Source: JBOGJG01 sp050747825 (GTDB lineage: Bacteria > Acidobacteriota > UBA6911 > RPQK01 > JBOGJG01). From it: DNA of 7,478 nucleotides. Position numbers and translations under genes: made by a program. Below the pieces are notes generated by a model that saw nothing but the letters and a program-made list of their open reading frames with translations, made no database searches and had not been told where the DNA came from. This document shows, piece after piece, positions 5,260 through 7,478 of this stretch (its first letter is position 1; each line of letters starts with the position of its first letter). Location: the NCBI GenBank assembly GCA_050747825.1, contig JBOGJG010000002.1, positions 1 through 7,478 of the forward strand, given 5' to 3'.

Positions 5260-7478
5260 TCAGAGCCCGCCGGCGCGCAACCGTACCAGCCGTTCTTTAA
5301 CGTCATAGTCAAACGCCTCCGCGTGGTCGTTCACGACCAGCGAGACAGGTCTGTCAGGACACCGAAGAGCCAGTTCGATCACTTTCTGCCCTCGCAGCCA
5401 CACTTCTGTCTTCTTGCCGGACCGGAACAGGGCATCCACCTTGGAGAGTGAATCCAGCAGGATCTTGGCATCCTTTCGGACATAACTCCCGCAGGACACG
5501 AAACACCGGGTGATCTGATCCGGATCGCTGCCCGCAGCCGACTGCGGGCGCGTCAGGGCCAGCAGATAGGCGTCAGTCTCCCATCCGTCAATCACATTGT
5601 TGCTGTTGACGTGCATGCGTCGGCCGTCGGCCTGAAGGTTGAGAAAGACATCCGTGACCTGTCCCGGGCGGCGCAATCGGACGCCGATCATCTCCGGCCC
5701 GCGCAACAGTTCCAGTTCGGGAAGCGATTGCCCTTGCACGTCAGGCAGAATTGCGGCGATGAACTTCTGCTCGCGCGAAGGCGCTCCCGGAGAAAACGAC
5801 AAATACATCCTCTTCTGATCCGGGTTGCGCTCGGCCAATCCCCGCTCTTCGCGCACGGTGAGTTGCTCAGGAAACATGATGCGTACGACCGCTTGGGCCG
5901 GCCCGTTGGTCAGCGTCACTTCATTCCCCTGTTGACTGGCGCTCCCCGCATAATGCAGCAGCCAATCGAAGCGCCCCGCCTCGTGCGCGAGCAGGTCATC
6001 AAAGATCAGAATCGCGCCTTCGAGCCACAGCCAGTGCCGGTAATTTCTGCGCAGGTACCGCGCCATCGGGCCGGTCGCGTCAGCGTAAAGGTACTTCACG
6101 CCGAGGCCGTCCATCAGACTGTGCACCTGCCCGCTGAATTTGGTGCCGCGAAGGCGATCTTCGTCAGGCTGCCCCTGGCCATTGAAGAGCACCACGTTGT
6201 GCGCGCGGCTCTGCAGGTAGTAATTCCTGTATTCGGGCCGCCCGTAATCGCACGTCCCCGAGTCAATGAGGAGCGGCTGACCGGCGTGGAAGAGCATGAA
6301 CGATCCCGCGTCGGCGTGCGCATGGTTCCAGAACACACCCGACTTCACCGCCAGCAGCGTGGCGTCGTCGTCCCACGACGAGCGCAGCATCGCCCAGCCC
6401 GTCGCCGGGTAGATGATCGACGTGGGCAGCGCAGGCGACGTGATGGAGCCGACGTCCGCGGGATAGAGCAGGGCAAACGGATCGGATGATCCGGCATCCC
6501 TGTGCTTCAGGTACCAGCGAGTCGCCTCGTTGCTCAGCCCATTGGCCGGGAGCAGCCGCATGCTGCGAGCGGGCTGCTCACTCAGCCTGCTGTCTCCGAA
6601 GTTGACCGTGAAGAAGGACCCCGAAGCCGGATAGAGCGTGTGCGTGAAAAAGTCCCCCACCCCCTCCAGCGCCGGGATGCGCGGCTGGAGGTACGTCGGC
6701 ATCACGTTGGAGAGCGCCAGACGAAACAGCAGATACTCACTGACGGCATAATCGGCGTAATGCACGCTTTCGTAAAACGCCCCCGCGTCATCGAAGTTCG
6801 CGGGCTTGTTCTGCAGCACGTTGCCTTGATAGCCGAACCACAGTTCGAGCCCGTGCGCCGCTCGCTCCACCCATTCGGGCGCGCGCTCGTCGTCTCCCAG
6901 TAACGCGACCGCCGCTACGCCCGCCAGCGACACGCACACCGACCACCAGTTGTGTCCCATCGAATCGAGCGCGTGAATCCGCCGCTCGGGCAGTACCCAA
7001 TCGTTCATCGTGGGCAGAATGCCCAGCCGCGCTATCGCCCCGGCAATCTGCTTCCGCTCGTTGACGGGCAGAGAATCATGGAGCGCGTCATAGCCCGCCG
7101 CTGCTCCGAAGCAGAATGCCCCGGTAGCCAGTTCAGAACTCCACGACGGCGTCCGCGTGTTGTACCCGGGGCTGCACCATTGTTGGTAACCGGCGTAATG
7201 CAGCAGCGCCTGCCGCAGCTTCCGCGCGTACCGCTCGTCGCCCGTGACGTGATACGCGAGGCCGAGCGTCAGTCCCATCGCCGAGAGTTGACCGCTCGCT
7301 TGCGGGTAATTGGCGCGGGCGGCATTCCCCCGGCGCGCAGGCTGCCGGGCCATCGCCTCGGTCACGAGCTCCGCCTGCACGAGCGCGTCGGCGCGTTCCA
7401 ACAGCTTCGACCAGCGCTGCCTGACGCCGTCATCGTCTTTGACTTGCTGGCGCACACGTGCAACCCGCTGCTGATCGA
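5260..7478 (-). CDS. Heparinase II/III-family protein (polysaccharide lyase-like), N-terminus outside window
   Basis: Minus-strand frame open from the right window edge to TGA 5260-5262, with at least 738 residues. GTG 7455 is the first start-like codon, but the frame continues upstream (DQQRVAR), so the start and any signal peptide are off the edge. Residues numbered from that GTG: about 10-330 form the helical toroid expected of this family, with GHNWW at 167-171 and FYESVHYADYA at 227-237, near where family members keep substrate-binding Asn/His and catalytic Tyr. About 365-560 form the heparinase II/III beta-sandwich, with NHAHADAGSF at 377-386, then LLIDSGTCDYG and RAHN at 417-420, the conserved His-rich signature. 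The last roughly 150 residues are an extra beta-rich tail. The likely role is beta-elimination of an acidic polysaccharide outside the cytoplasm; the substrate is unknown. It is convergent with the receptor and appears intact. GC in this gene is visibly higher than in the receptor gene. Confidence 0.88.
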   Translation of the reverse strand, partial: DQQRVARVRQQVKDDDGVRQRWSKLLERADALVQAELVTEAMARQPARRGNAARANYPQASGQLSAMGLTLGLAYHVTGDERYARKLRQALLHYAGYQQWCSPGYNTRTPSWSSELATGAFCFGAAAGYDALHDSLPVNERKQIAGAIARLGILPTMNDWVLPERRIHALDSMGHNWWSVCVSLAGVAAVALLGDDERAPEWVERAAHGLELWFGYQGNVLQNKPANFDDAGAFYESVHYADYAVSEYLLFRLALSNVMPTYLQPRIPALEGVGDFFTHTLYPASGSFFTVNFGDSRLSEQPARSMRLLPANGLSNEATRWYLKHRDAGSSDPFALLYPADVGSITSPALPTSIIYPATGWAMLRSSWDDDATLLAVKSGVFWNHAHADAGSFMLFHAGQPLLIDSGTCDYGRPEYRNYYLQSRAHNVVLFNGQGQPDEDRLRGTKFSGQVHSLMDGLGVKYLYADATGPMARYLRRNYRHWLWLEGAILIFDDLLAHEAGRFDWLLHYAGSASQQGNEVTLTNGPAQAVVRIMFPEQLTVREERGLAERNPDQKRMYLSFSPGAPSREQKFIAAILPDVQGQSLPELELLRGPEMIGVRLRRPGQVTDVFLNLQADGRRMHVNSNNVIDGWETDAYLLALTRPQSAAGSDPDQITRCFVSCGSYVRKDAKILLDSLSKVDALFRSGKKTEVWLRGQKVIELALRCPDRPVSLVVNDHAEAFDYDVKERLVRLRAGGL

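Noticed and set aside
5611..6489. 292-codon plus-strand ORF
   Set aside because: It is antisense to the heparinase domain. Its Arg/His/Pro-rich composition is typical of a shadow frame in GC-rich DNA.
1..7478. CRISPR array, tRNA, rRNA or toxin-antitoxin system
   Set aside because: No regularly spaced repeats, cloverleaf-like or rRNA-like segments, and no paired small genes were seen.

Overview
The window looks like accessory or semi-accessory chromosomal DNA from a Gram-negative soil-type bacterium, most likely an acidobacterium. This rests on the kind of receptor present: a carboxypeptidase-regulatory-like domain fused to a TonB-type plug and barrel, a class strongly expanded in Acidobacteriota. 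It also rests on a heparinase II/III-type polysaccharide lyase next to it. The assignment is inference from protein style, not from a marker gene.

Layout. Bases 1-354 (+) are the 3' end of an unrecognised gene. Bases 355-1087 hold no intact gene: a possible 39-codon minus-strand ORF, a frameshifted N-terminal remnant of an IS91-like transposase (about 543-698), and a miniaturised remnant of a TonB-dependent receptor (about 809-1033) with its own terminator hairpin. Bases 1255-4608 (+) encode an intact 1117-residue outer-membrane TonB-dependent/Oar-like receptor with a strong ribosome binding site and a closely related terminator. Bases 4656-5259 hold an imperfect inverted repeat and a collapsed DDE transposase (about 4905-5165) in which an N-terminal piece is joined directly to a Cys-containing later piece. 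Bases 5260-7478 (-) are most of a heparinase II/III-family protein that runs off the right edge.

The intact receptor could import products released by the convergent lyase, but no shared operon or regulator is visible, so this link is inference. The most striking signal is structural. The receptor remnant upstream of the intact receptor equals residues 428-437, 939-956 and 1076-1117 of its neighbour, joined by two deletions of exactly 1503 and 357 bp, both in frame, and its terminator is conserved. With the internally deleted transposase downstream, this points to repeated internal deletion in a small graveyard around the receptor. I found no convincing evidence of a wholly new biological system.
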